Program-made: the position numbers and the translations under genes
In this document: positions 22,641 to 34,283 of the stretch, piece by piece
Layout of the letters: every line of letters starts with the position of its first letter
How positions within the stretch are numbered: the stretch's first letter is position 1
Assembly: GCA_963973915.1 (NCBI GenBank)
Contig: CAXBBM010000014.1
Span: 12,785-76,784, forward strand
Direction: 5' to 3'
DNA length: 64,000 nucleotides
From: Polycyclovorans sp002706265
Lineage (GTDB): Bacteria > Pseudomonadota > Gammaproteobacteria > Nevskiales > Nevskiaceae
Notes under the pieces: model-generated
What the model was told of the DNA's origin: nothing
The model's input: only the letters and a program-made list of their open reading frames with translations
Databases searched by the model: none

Positions 22641-23036
22641 TCAGGAAATCAGCACCCGCAACCCGCGCAGGGCCAGCAGCGTGATTGCCGCCACGGCGAT
22701 CACCGTGAATGTGAGGACCATGCCCGTGATCCGGAAGCGGAAATCTTCCTTGAGCTGGCTCACGCCGTAGGCGTGCGACAGCCGCCCGATCAGCAGGCCC
22801 AGTCCCAGTGCATGCACCAGCAGCGGCAGGGCATAAAGGGTTTCGATCAGGTAGATCAGGATCAGACTGACGGGCACGTACTCGCTGAAGTTGGCATGCA
22901 CGCGAATGGCACGCTGCAGGCCCGCGTGCCCGGCGTCACCCAATGCCACGTCCGCCTTTCGTCGCTGGCGGATCGTCAACACGCTGAGGCAGATGAACAG
23001 CAGGCCCAGCAGGGCGGCATAAACCGAAGTAATCAT
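22641..23036 (-). CDS. MAPEG family membrane protein
   Basis: 131 residues with four predicted membrane helices. Conserved MAPEG features are visible: RRKADVALGDAGHAGLQRAIRVHANFSEYVP-type sequence (Arg-x-x-x-N-x-x-E core) and the later GRLSHAYG. The family includes glutathione-dependent membrane enzymes; the YecN-like subgroup has no assigned activity. The start ATG overlaps the stop of the GGDEF gene by 4 bp, making it the last gene of the signalling operon. Confidence 0.85.
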   Translation of the reverse strand: MITSVYAALLGLLFICLSVLTIRQRRKADVALGDAGHAGLQRAIRVHANFSEYVPVSLILIYLIETLYALPLLVHALGLGLLIGRLSHAYGVSQLKEDFRFRITGMVLTFTVIAVAAITLLALRGLRVLIS

Positions 23037-23971
23037 GCGGAAGGTTCCGTCAGGGTGGGTGTCAGCAGCGCCTCGGCATGTTGGCCGTGCGCCGGGTAAA
23101 TCGCAATGCCGATGCTGGCGCCCAGCGGCAGCGGCGCCTCACCGGTCGGCACTTCGAGTCCGTAGTCCTCGCTCAGGCGGGCGCAGAGTTTTTCCCCCAG
23201 CGTCAACAGCTCCTGGGGGCTGCCAACGTCATGGGCGATGATGGCGAACTCATCACCGCCCAGACGGGCCACCGTGTCGGACTCTCGGACCATGTGGCCC
23301 AGCCGTTCGGCGATCTGCTTCAAAACGCGGTCGCCGGCGTCGTGCCCCAGACGGTCGTTGACCGCCTTGAAGCCGTCAATGTCGATGTAGAGCACCGCGA
23401 ACGATGACGCATGCCGTGCGCCCAATGACAGCGCCTGGTCCAGACGGTCGCGAAACAAGGCTCGGTTTGGCAGTCCGGTGAGGGGGTCGTGGTGCGCCTG
23501 GTGCTGCAGGGCACGTTGCGCGGCCAGCAGTTCGGCGTTGCGCTCGGCAAGGCTGGCCATGGCGTCCTGAAGTTCCAGCCGGCGCTGATGCAGTTCCAGA
23601 AACACCCGCACTTTGGAAAGCAGAATGGCGGGCTCCACCGGCTTGGTGATGAAGTCCACCGCGCCCGCCCCGTAGCCCTTGAGACGACTGATGTCGTCGC
23701 CGTAGGCGGCGGTCAGAAAAATGATCGGCATGTCGCGGGTGCTCACCTCGTCCTGCAGCAGGGTGGCCACCTCGAATCCGTCCATGCCCGGCATGTTGAT
23801 GTCGAGCAACACCAGGGCGAATTCATCGTTGAGGCAGGCGCCCAGTGCGGCCTCGCCACTTTCAGCTTCGACCAGATCGGCCGCCACCGCCCGCAGCAGG
23901 CGGCGCATGGCAACGAGATTGGCGGGCGTGTCATCCACCACCAGAATTTTGGGCGTGCGTGTGGGGCTCAC
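23033..23971 (-). CDS. Response regulator with GGDEF diguanylate cyclase domain
   Basis: 312 residues. A receiver domain at about 8-125 has the phospho-acceptor Asp in LVLLDINMPGMDG; a short coiled linker follows; the GGDEF domain starts near residue 160 (HHDPLTGLPNR) with an intact active site RLGGDEFAII. The inhibitory I-site RESD lies exactly five residues before it. The protein ends at IAIYPAHGQHAEALL plus nine unrelated residues, lacking the usual last helix with the ALY-AK motif. It should make cyclic di-GMP if that loss is tolerated. The start overlaps cheB by 4 bp. Confidence 0.9.
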   Translation of the reverse strand: MSPTRTPKILVVDDTPANLVAMRRLLRAVAADLVEAESGEAALGACLNDEFALVLLDINMPGMDGFEVATLLQDEVSTRDMPIIFLTAAYGDDISRLKGYGAGAVDFITKPVEPAILLSKVRVFLELHQRRLELQDAMASLAERNAELLAAQRALQHQAHHDPLTGLPNRALFRDRLDQALSLGARHASSFAVLYIDIDGFKAVNDRLGHDAGDRVLKQIAERLGHMVRESDTVARLGGDEFAIIAHDVGSPQELLTLGEKLCARLSEDYGLEVPTGEAPLPLGASIGIAIYPAHGQHAEALLTPTLTEPSA

Positions 23972-24570
23972 GGGTGTATGGGTCTCGGGTCAATGAGTTG
24001 GGTGATCAGCGCGCCCATCCGCTCCAGGCTGGCCTGGTGATCGGCGCCGGCAAGGGTCAATGCCGCCTGCGGCATGGTGGCGACCTCAGCGGTCGCGGGG
24101 GTTTCGACGATGGCGATGCCGCCGCGCTGGCGTATCGCCGCAAGGCCTCGGGCGCCGTCATGGTTGGCGCCGGTCATGATCACGCCGATCAGCCGGGGGC
24201 CGTAGGCCATCGCCGCGGTTTCGAACAGCACGTCGATCGAGGGCCGCGCGAAGCTGACGCGCCCGTCCACCGACAACGACAGCTCGCCGCTGGGCTCGAC
24301 CAGCAGGTGATAACCCGACGGCGCCAACTGCACCACGCCCGGCTCGGGCCGCTCCCGTTCACGGGCCTCGCGCACCGGCCAGGCGCTGCAGGTTTCGAGC
24401 AGTCGCGCGAGCCCTTGCAGGTCGTCCGACGCGGTATGGCAGACGACCAGAATCGGCACTTTGCGCGCGGGCCGCAGGGTGGCCAGCACCACCTTCAGTG
24501 CATGCAGGCCGCCGGCCGAGCAGCCCATGACCACAGCCTCCGCGGCATTCACGGCGCCCACCAGACTCAT
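23968..24570 (-). CDS. CheB-type protein-glutamate methylesterase (stand-alone)
   Basis: 200 residues from the ATG at 24570, which overlaps the cheR stop (ATGA); the longer open frame is rejected. Only the CheB catalytic domain is present, with no receiver. Catalytic elements are Ser in MGCSAGGLHAL near residue 18, His in VVCHTASDD and Asp in MTGANHDGARGL. Stand-alone CheB next to CheR and a hybrid kinase is typical of non-flagellar signalling modules rather than of chemotaxis operons. No methyl-accepting protein is encoded nearby, so the substrate is open. Confidence 0.88.
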   Translation of the reverse strand: MSLVGAVNAAEAVVMGCSAGGLHALKVVLATLRPARKVPILVVCHTASDDLQGLARLLETCSAWPVREARERERPEPGVVQLAPSGYHLLVEPSGELSLSVDGRVSFARPSIDVLFETAAMAYGPRLIGVIMTGANHDGARGLAAIRQRGGIAIVETPATAEVATMPQAALTLAGADHQASLERMGALITQLIDPRPIHP

Positions 24571-25393
24571 GAGGTCTGGAGTCGATAGATGCGCGCCTCG
24601 GCGTCCACCGCAACGAACGCCTTGGCGGCCGGTGCAAAGCTGAGGCTCTCGCGGTTGCCCAGGCAGAGAAAGCCGCCGCGCACCAGGCTGTCGCGGAAGC
24701 GGCCGAGCACCGCGTTCTGCAGCTCGCGGTTGAAGTAGATGAGCACGTTGCGGCACAGCACCAGCTGCGCCTCGCAGAACACGCCGTCGGTGACCAGATT
24801 GTGGTGCGCGAAATGGATGTTGGCTTTCAGGCGGCTGTCGAGACGGATGTGCTCATAGGCGGCGTGGTAATAGTCGCTGAAGCTGCCGCTGCCGCCTGCC
24901 TGCCGGTAGGCCAGGGACCATGCGCGGGCCTCGCGCGCGGGGAAAATGCCTTCCTGCGCCTTGGCCAGCGCCGCCTCGTTGATGTCGGTGGCGAAGATCT
25001 GGCTGCGCTCGTAAAGCCCCGCCTCTTTGAGCAGGATGGCCAGCGAATACACCTCTTCGCCGGTGGCGCAGCCCGCCTGCCAGATGGTGATGTGCGGCCA
25101 TGAGGCCAGCACCGGCAGCACCGCTTCGCGCAGACGCTGAAAGATCGGCGGATTGCGGAACATCTCGGTGACGGGCACCGACAGTCCGGCCACCAGGGCC
25201 GGTAACGAGGTGCCGCCGCGGCGAATGGCCTTGACCAGTGCCTCGATGCTGGCATGGCCATCGCGCAGCGCAAGCTGCTCGACGCGCCGTTGCAGCGAGG
25301 CCCGCGCGTAGCCCGAAAGGTCCATGCCGTGGTGGGTCTGCATGGCCTCGATAAAGGCTTCCAGCGCCTGATGTTCAGGAAGCGGCGCGTCGA

Positions 25394-25397
<4 letters not shown>
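24567..25397 (-). CDS. CheR-type protein-glutamate O-methyltransferase
   Basis: 276 residues from the ATG at 25397, which overlaps the kinase stop by 4 bp; an upstream ATG at 25412 is less likely. The N-terminal helical domain is followed by the SAM-binding domain with IWQAGCATGEEVYSLAI near residue 97, FATDINEAAL and LCRNVLIYFN. It transfers methyl groups from SAM to glutamate side chains of receptors. In this operon it is paired with a CheB esterase and a hybrid kinase. Confidence 0.92.
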
Positions 25398-29026
<3,629 letters not shown>

Positions 29027-29151
29027 GATCAATCCCTGAGTGCTGCGAGCAATCGTCATTATGGTGTTGGCGCGATGCTGCGGTAGGTTGCCTGGGTCAT
29101 CCGCTTCAGGGCCTTGCCCTGCACCTGTGGATGAGCGCCGACCGGCGGCAT

Positions 29152-29193
29152 AAAAAATTTCGCCTGTCAAGCATTTTCGAAAGACAGGCGAAA
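29152..29193 (-). terminator. Minus-strand intrinsic terminator
   Basis: An 11-bp perfect stem TTTCGCCTGTC/GACAGGCGAAA (29158-29168 and 29183-29193) with a 14-nt loop is followed, reading leftwards, by six T (29157-29152). Its polarity suits transcripts arriving from the right. The nearest such gene is the abortive-infection gene ending at 30885; without the IS, the terminator would lie about 160 bp after that stop. It also shields the kinase operon from read-through. Confidence 0.7.
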
Positions 29194-29271
29194 TACTCAA
29201 AGTCTATACGGGATAAGGACTTGCGTCTTCTCACCGCCCTCTCGCGCAGTCCCACTCAAAAAGGCCAGGAG

Positions 29272-29279
29272 CCACATAG
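29272..29279 (+). repeat. IS target-site duplication, left copy
   Basis: CCACATAG here is repeated exactly at 30810-30817, directly outside both inverted-repeat ends of the IS. Confidence 0.85.
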
Positions 29280-30809
29280 TCGCCCCTGAAGAATCCTCAA
29301 CCTCATGAATCTATTTGAGAAAGAGGCGGTTTTGCACTGCTGGATTTGCCGATAACTGCGATAATTGCATTCAGAAACTGGCGAAATCTGGAGGTATTTC
29401 GATGCGTCATCAGGTATCCCCAAGCGAGACGGCGGCAGCCCGTACGGACGACTTCTTTCGTTCTCGTCTGGACCAGATGATCGATCTGCGTCATCCCCTG
29501 GTTCGGTTATGTGAGGTGATGCCGTGGACCGTTCTGGAACGGGAACTCTCCGGGGTACTCCCACCCGCGCCCGCCGGGGCTGGCCGTCCCGCCCTGCCGC
29601 TGCGGATGGTGATCGGCCTGCTGTACCTGAAGCACGCCTACAACCTCTCTGATGAACAGGTCTGCGCCCGTTGGCTGGAAAACCCCTACTGGCAGTTCTT
29701 CTGTGGGGAAGCGATCTTTCAAACCCGCTTCCCCTGTGACCCCAGCTCCCTGACCCGTTTCCGGAATCGCTTGGGGGAGGCCGGTGTTGAAGAACTGCTG
29801 GCCCAGACCATCGAAGCCGCCAAGGACCTGAAGGCGGTGCGCAATGCCGATCTGGAACAGATCGTCATTGATTCAACAGTGCAGGAGAAGCATGTCGCCT
29901 ATCCCACCGACAGCCGCCTGCTGGAGCTTGCTCGGCACAAGCTGGTAAAGGCCGCCAAGGCCGAAGGCATCGCCCTGCGCCAGAGCTACGCCCGCATCGG
30001 CCCGGCACTCAAGTTCAAGGCAGGGCGCTATGCCCATGCCAAGCAGTTCAAGCGAATGCGCAGAACCTTGAAGAGTCAGCGCACCCTGCTGGGGCGGCTG
30101 ATCCGAGAGCTGCACCGCAAGGCCAGCAGCGAGCAAATGCAGCGTCTCGCAGTCCTCCTCGAACGCGCCGAGCGCATCCGTATCCAGAAGCCCAAAGACA
30201 AGCACAAGCTCTATGCCTTGCATGCCCCTGAGGTCGAATGCATCGGCAAGGGCAAAGCCCGCCAGCCCTACGAATTCGGCGTCAAAGTCGGCATTGCAGT
30301 CACTGCCAAGAAAGGGCTGGTCATCGGCGCCCGCAGCTTTCCCGGCAACCCCTATGACGGCGATACCCTCGACGAGCATCTGGAACAGACCGCCATTCTC
30401 ACCGGTGTTGTCCCCAAGACCGCCATCGTCGATCTCGGCTACCGGGGTCGGCAGCCTGAACACATCACCGTCGTCCACCGGGGCAAGAAGAAAACGCTGA
30501 CCCCGCCGCAGATCAGGCTCCTCAAGCGACGCCAGGCCGTCGAACCCACCATCGGGCACCTGAAAGACGGCCACCGCATGCGGCGCTGCTTCCTGAAAGG
30601 TCAGATGGGCGATGCCCTGAACGTCGTCCTGGCCGCTGCCGGTTACAACATCCGTTGGCTGATGCGCTGGATCGTATCTTCTTGGGCCAAAATCCTGTCC
30701 CTGCTGATCTCACACTGGCGCGAAGCAGAAGCCATTGCCCCACACCAGCGCCTGTCAAGCCAACCTCACGCCACTGTGGCGTGAGGGTTGGTGAATTCTT
30801 CAGGGACGA
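29280..30809 (+). mobile_element. IS5-like insertion sequence, 1530 bp, apparently intact
   Basis: Terminal inverted repeats start TCGCCCCTGAAGAAT on the left and TCGTCCCTGAAGAAT on the right (reverse complement) and stay similar for about 27 bp. Between them is one full transposase gene. The 8-bp direct repeat CCACATAG on both sides shows it arrived by transposition. It lies between the hybrid-kinase operon and the abortive-infection operon and points against both. Confidence 0.9.
29402..30784 (+). CDS. IS5-family-like transposase
   Basis: 460 residues from the ATG at 29402, preceded by GGAGG at 8 nt. The N-terminal domain (LRHPLVRLCEVMPW, GRPALPLRMVIGLLYLKH) is typical of IS5/IS1182-related transposases. 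DDE residues are visible: Asp in IVIDSTVQEK, Asp in AIVDLGYRG and Glu in AVEPTIGHLKDGHRM. The frame is open and full length, so the element may be active. The exact IS name cannot be given without a database search. Confidence 0.92.
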   Translation: MRHQVSPSETAAARTDDFFRSRLDQMIDLRHPLVRLCEVMPWTVLERELSGVLPPAPAGAGRPALPLRMVIGLLYLKHAYNLSDEQVCARWLENPYWQFFCGEAIFQTRFPCDPSSLTRFRNRLGEAGVEELLAQTIEAAKDLKAVRNADLEQIVIDSTVQEKHVAYPTDSRLLELARHKLVKAAKAEGIALRQSYARIGPALKFKAGRYAHAKQFKRMRRTLKSQRTLLGRLIRELHRKASSEQMQRLAVLLERAERIRIQKPKDKHKLYALHAPEVECIGKGKARQPYEFGVKVGIAVTAKKGLVIGARSFPGNPYDGDTLDEHLEQTAILTGVVPKTAIVDLGYRGRQPEHITVVHRGKKKTLTPPQIRLLKRRQAVEPTIGHLKDGHRMRRCFLKGQMGDALNVVLAAAGYNIRWLMRWIVSSWAKILSLLISHWREAEAIAPHQRLSSQPHATVA

Positions 30810-30817
30810 CCACATAG
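30810..30817 (+). repeat. IS target-site duplication, right copy
   Basis: CCACATAG, identical to 29272-29279. The remaining 67 bp to the next gene stop (30818-30884) show nothing recognisable. Confidence 0.85.
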
Positions 30818-30884
30818 GGGCAACGCGATTGCGGGCTCTGGCGCGTCCGGGCGTGCATCCTGCCCCAAGACTGATAAATCCTGA

Positions 30885-32129
30885 TTACGATGCTTCGGTG
30901 GCTTCACGATGACGGTAGGTCTCTGCCACGAAATCGATGAACGCCACTGCCGAGGCTACAGCTAGCCGTGCATGGCGAGGCTGTAGACCACGATGCTGGC
31001 CGTCACGGCCATGACCGGTTCCGTAAAGCCCCCGCAGTTGGGCCAGGTTGTTGGTAAGTTGGGTAAGGTTGCGGAGGATGAGGCGAATGTTCTCCGCTCC
31101 CTTGGCTTCGTCAGTGATACCTTCAGGTACCAATTGGAGTTCCTTGGCGACATTCTTGGTCAAGTTGCCCAGATCATCGGACTTAGTGAATGATACCCCG
31201 CGCTTAGTGAGGATAGTCTTACAGCACGACTCGACAAGTTCTTTGGCAGTGCCGATGGCCAAGTCCGGATCGGTGTCGATGGCGCGCTCTAAACGCTCGA
31301 TGGCCTTGGCCATCCACCCGGCGTCCAGCGCATCGGCCACGGTGCGGGCCCGCAGCACCGAGCGTCCTCCATTGTGGGTAAGTACACGATAAGCGAATCT
31401 CGGCCGGCCAGCGATACGCTCTTCCTCAAAGATTTCCCATCCGGCCGGGCGAAGCTGGTCATTGAAATGTGTGACCAATGTGAGGGCCTCGTCTCTGTCC
31501 GGGCGAACCACCGGGTTGACGATTTCACAGAGAAAGCTCAAGAAGGTATCCGCAGGACCGTCCAATAGCTTGAATCGACGGTCAGAAAACACCCAGTCGG
31601 GCTCCCAGTCTTCATTGTTGATGCAATGCTGCCAGATGTCGCCGGCGGCATCCTTGAACCGGGTGTCGAACGAGGGAAGCTCTTTGAGATCGAAAATCCG
31701 GCTCAAGAATTCCACATCGTCCAGCGTTCCATTCCATGCGACGCCTTCAAGGCGAAGGCCGTCCAGAATGTTGACTCGCGTCTGGCGAGGCAGTCCGGAT
31801 TCTTCGGCACGCCATTCCTTTCTGTAAGCCTTGGCCGGAACGATCTTGGCTGAATACCAGTCTTGCGTTTCGGTCTCTAGAACCGTCTTCAAACGTGCAG
31901 TGACTTGCTCCTCCCACTGTGTGCGCCGCACACCCATACGTGCGTAGTCAGAAGGAGGTACTTCAAAGTACACCTCCCAGATACCCGTTCCTCCATTCCA
32001 GTTGTCATAGCCTGTCTGTTCCGCACGGGCCGGGTATAGTCGCACGAGTTCCGCCGCCTCAGTCATATCCTCCGCGACCAACAAGGCGTGAACCGTCGCC
32101 AGGATTCGATCCAAATCAAGTGTTTCCAT
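30885..32129 (-). CDS. Abortive-infection-like protein with Abi C-terminal domain
   Basis: 414 residues. The C-terminal 130 residues (about 285-410) fit the abortive infection C-terminal domain: LAIGTAKELVESCCKTIL, LRGLYGTGHGRDG and PRHARLAVASAVAF. The stretch RGLYGTGH has the RX6H form seen in HEPN ribonuclease folds, which I infer may be catalytic. The middle part (DLKELPSFDTRFKDAAGDIWQH, DWEPDWVFSD) resembles the N-terminal domains attached to AbiJ-type proteins. It is the last gene of a three-gene operon, 9 bp after the ImmA gene. Base composition is clearly less GC-rich than the chromosome. A role in phage or plasmid exclusion is likely but untested. Confidence 0.7.
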   Translation of the reverse strand: METLDLDRILATVHALLVAEDMTEAAELVRLYPARAEQTGYDNWNGGTGIWEVYFEVPPSDYARMGVRRTQWEEQVTARLKTVLETETQDWYSAKIVPAKAYRKEWRAEESGLPRQTRVNILDGLRLEGVAWNGTLDDVEFLSRIFDLKELPSFDTRFKDAAGDIWQHCINNEDWEPDWVFSDRRFKLLDGPADTFLSFLCEIVNPVVRPDRDEALTLVTHFNDQLRPAGWEIFEEERIAGRPRFAYRVLTHNGGRSVLRARTVADALDAGWMAKAIERLERAIDTDPDLAIGTAKELVESCCKTILTKRGVSFTKSDDLGNLTKNVAKELQLVPEGITDEAKGAENIRLILRNLTQLTNNLAQLRGLYGTGHGRDGQHRGLQPRHARLAVASAVAFIDFVAETYRHREATEAS

Positions 32130-32138
32130 GCATAACCA

Positions 32139-33308
32139 TTAACCCTTTACCAGCCGAAGCGCTGCTCCACTCGGCTTTGACTCGGCGCTTGCTGCTCGCC
32201 CACCCTTAAGGGCATTCAGCATGAGTCCGAATGTCAACTCATTGATTTCTTCTGGAGAGATTGAAAGCTGATGAGCCACATCAGCCTTACTTAATCCCTC
32301 TTGACGTAAAGCAGAGAATATTTTCTCAAGAACAATCGATTTCTCGTGATTGATACTCTCCGGCTCCTTCTGCCTATAACCGGCTTGAGCCAACTGAATG
32401 CACAAGGTTCGATAGGTCCAGTCAGTAGTCAGGCCCAGGGCATGAAGACGGTAATTCAGTGCTGCCACAGAAACCGACCAGTGCCTCTTATGCCGAATCA
32501 GACTGGAGAGCGTTGCGGACTTCGGAGCCATAGCAAGAACACTAGCTCTTGGCATGAGAAACGCGGAAGCAAACGCGTTGGCTTCGCGCTCCAAATCAGG
32601 GCCGTGTGGTTGAGCATGTTGGTGAAGCACTAAATGACCTAACTCATGCGCCGCATCGAACCGACAATGCTCCGCAGACTTAAATGTGTTTAGAAAGACG
32701 TATGGACGACCTCCCTTCCACATTGAAAAGGCATCCACCTCCTTCGCGTCAATCGCCAACGAAAACACGCGCACGCCCTTCGACTCTAAAAGGGCGATCA
32801 TGTTCTTAATTGGCAACTCGCCAATCCCCCAATGCGCCCGGAGCATGTCGGCAGCAGCTTCCGGGTTCTGAGCCGACGAGCGCGAGGGGTAACCCTCCGG
32901 CTCACTCGAGTCATAATCCCCAGAAGCAACAGCATTTCCCCCGCCTTCTCGCCCCAGGTCTGGAACATCCGGATTGGGTAGTTCAAACCGAGATTCGATC
33001 CACTCATTGAGCAACAAAGCAACAGCACCAGCACCCAAGGCTGAATCACGCTGGGAAGCCGTCATTTTCGACAAAGACCGAAAGCTCGCCACATCAGGGG
33101 TTGGGAATTCTGGATCATCTCCAAAGAAGAACGCTTCGGGGAACCGAAGCGTTTCTGAGATTTGTTTAAGTGTGTTGCTTTCGGGTTCCTGAGAGCCAGC
33201 CTCATAGCTTGAAACTGATCTTTCGGTTACTCCAATGTGTTTAGCTAGCTCGCGCTTCTTCATGCCTCTTCGTTTTCGGGCAAGGCTCAGTCTCAATGGA
33301 TTGAACAT
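32139..33308 (-). CDS. XRE-type HTH regulator fused to ImmA/IrrE metallopeptidase
   Basis: 389 residues from the ATG at 33308; upstream in-frame codons overlap the preceding gene. An XRE helix-turn-helix at about 6-60 (RKRRGMKKRELAKHIGVTERSVSSYE) is followed by an ImmA/IrrE peptidase domain with the zinc motif HELGH in FDAAHELGHLVLH and the downstream EREANAFASAFLMP, which supplies the third ligand. A further helical stretch near the C-terminus (KADVAHQLSISPEEI) may be a second DNA-binding unit. ImmA-like proteases cleave repressors such as ImmR, and IrrE-like ones cleave DdrO. It starts 10 bp after the unknown gene and probably controls the operon. Confidence 0.85.
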   Translation of the reverse strand: MFNPLRLSLARKRRGMKKRELAKHIGVTERSVSSYEAGSQEPESNTLKQISETLRFPEAFFFGDDPEFPTPDVASFRSLSKMTASQRDSALGAGAVALLLNEWIESRFELPNPDVPDLGREGGGNAVASGDYDSSEPEGYPSRSSAQNPEAAADMLRAHWGIGELPIKNMIALLESKGVRVFSLAIDAKEVDAFSMWKGGRPYVFLNTFKSAEHCRFDAAHELGHLVLHQHAQPHGPDLEREANAFASAFLMPRASVLAMAPKSATLSSLIRHKRHWSVSVAALNYRLHALGLTTDWTYRTLCIQLAQAGYRQKEPESINHEKSIVLEKIFSALRQEGLSKADVAHQLSISPEEINELTFGLMLNALKGGRAASAESKPSGAALRLVKG

Positions 33309-33318
33309 GACAACCTCG

Positions 33319-33960
33319 TCATGCTTTACGACGAATATCGATTTCGATGTCCGGTCCGCTGGGCGGATAGATCTCCACCAAATCATCATCGAACGGAATA
33401 CTACCGAGGATGATTCGTTCAGACCATTCAGATATTTTTCCGTCTTTGCCGATGCTCGACGGGCGCGACAACTCAAGGCGAATCTCACCACGTACCGTAT
33501 CGGTATGGTGCATCAAAACCCAGGTTTGCTTTCCATCAGCCTCATCTTGGATGTCCGGAGGCAATTTCTCAAACAACTCCAACTGACGATTAGCCTCAAT
33601 AGCTTCGACCGTATTGCGCCCCTTCTTGGAACGGTTGCAAGGGTGTGCGGATGGATTGCCGGTCGCTTCGTCGCCCGACGCTACAGTGATAGCCAACCCC
33701 CGTTCCTCGTGAACCGTCAACGCATAACTTCCAACTTCCTGCCGAGTCCAACCAAGAGGGCGAAGCTGCTCACGAAGTGCAGCGACGATCTCTCCCCACA
33801 TGTTCAAGCCATGGTAGATCGTTGGATGGTTGAGAGTGAGGCGCGTCCGTTGCAGATGGCCCTGGTAGACCGCTTCACGAAGTGCGACTTCATTGACCTC
33901 AAGTTGGTCAAGTCGACTGGCAATTTCATCAGTGTTCTCGAACAATACAATAGCGTTCAT
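33319..33960 (-). CDS. Unknown protein, first gene of the ImmA/Abi operon
   Basis: 213 residues, no signal peptide or membrane segment. I do not recognise a family. The N-terminal part (about 1-85) is helical and mentions LNHPTIYHGLNMWGEIVAALREQL; the C-terminal part looks like beta strands (GEIRLELSRPS, SERIILGSIPF, DIEIDIRRKA). It has its own promoter and lies 10 bp ahead of the HTH-ImmA gene. The order suggests it may be the partner or substrate of the metalloprotease, or a toxin-like effector; this is inference. Confidence 0.6.
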   Translation of the reverse strand: MNAIVLFENTDEIASRLDQLEVNEVALREAVYQGHLQRTRLTLNHPTIYHGLNMWGEIVAALREQLRPLGWTRQEVGSYALTVHEERGLAITVASGDEATGNPSAHPCNRSKKGRNTVEAIEANRQLELFEKLPPDIQDEADGKQTWVLMHHTDTVRGEIRLELSRPSSIGKDGKISEWSERIILGSIPFDDDLVEIYPPSGPDIEIDIRRKA

Positions 33961-33992
33961 AGCGTTTCGGGCCCCAGCTTAGACTTCCGGTT

Positions 33993-34021
33993 ATTATTCC
34001 TCATTTGAGGTGAAAAAACAA
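33993..34021 (-). promoter_or_regulatory. Promoter with palindromic operator for the ImmA/Abi operon
   Basis: On the minus strand, TTGTTT (34021-34016) and AATAAT (33998-33993, 5 of 6 to consensus) are 17 bp apart. The spacer contains the palindrome CCTCAAATGAGG (34010-33999). The start codon at 33960 lies about 26 nt after the expected transcription start. An operator between the -35 and -10 boxes is a usual site for an HTH repressor, here probably the HTH-ImmA protein. Confidence 0.55.
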
Positions 34022-34040
34022 GAAGTCGAAATGTGCTTCG

Positions 34041-34283
34041 CTACGATGCCGTTGGATGGCGGTCGGATGACCTAGGATTTCGTCTAAACCCCCGATCCCG
34101 CGCCATGAACGCCTCCAGCATATGCGGGATCAGCGTCACGGCATCGACCGGCTCGCCGTAGGTCTGCGCATGCAGCGCGGCGTAGCGGTCGAGGTCGGCC
34201 TTCAGACTGGCCGGACACGCGAAGGTCAGCTTGACCGTCTCGCTCTTGGGCAACGGTCCGAGCCGCAGCTTGTTCGTGTTCAT
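34041..34283 (-). CDS. DUF2274 domain protein of the ICE
   Basis: 80 residues from the ATG at 34283. LRLGPLPKSETVKLTF and LKADLDRYAALHAQTYGE, followed by LIPHMLEAFMARDRGFR, is the DUF2274 signature, a small protein regularly found after trbI in Tn4371-like elements. The start overlaps the trbI stop by 4 bp. The sequence looks like a ribbon-helix-helix type DNA-binding protein; its function is not established. Confidence 0.85.
   Translation of the reverse strand: MNTNKLRLGPLPKSETVKLTFACPASLKADLDRYAALHAQTYGEPVDAVTLIPHMLEAFMARDRGFRRNPRSSDRHPTAS

Noticed and set aside
33235..34008. 257-codon plus-strand frame across the unknown gene
   Set aside because: Antisense to a tightly spaced operon with its own promoter; no recognisable domain.
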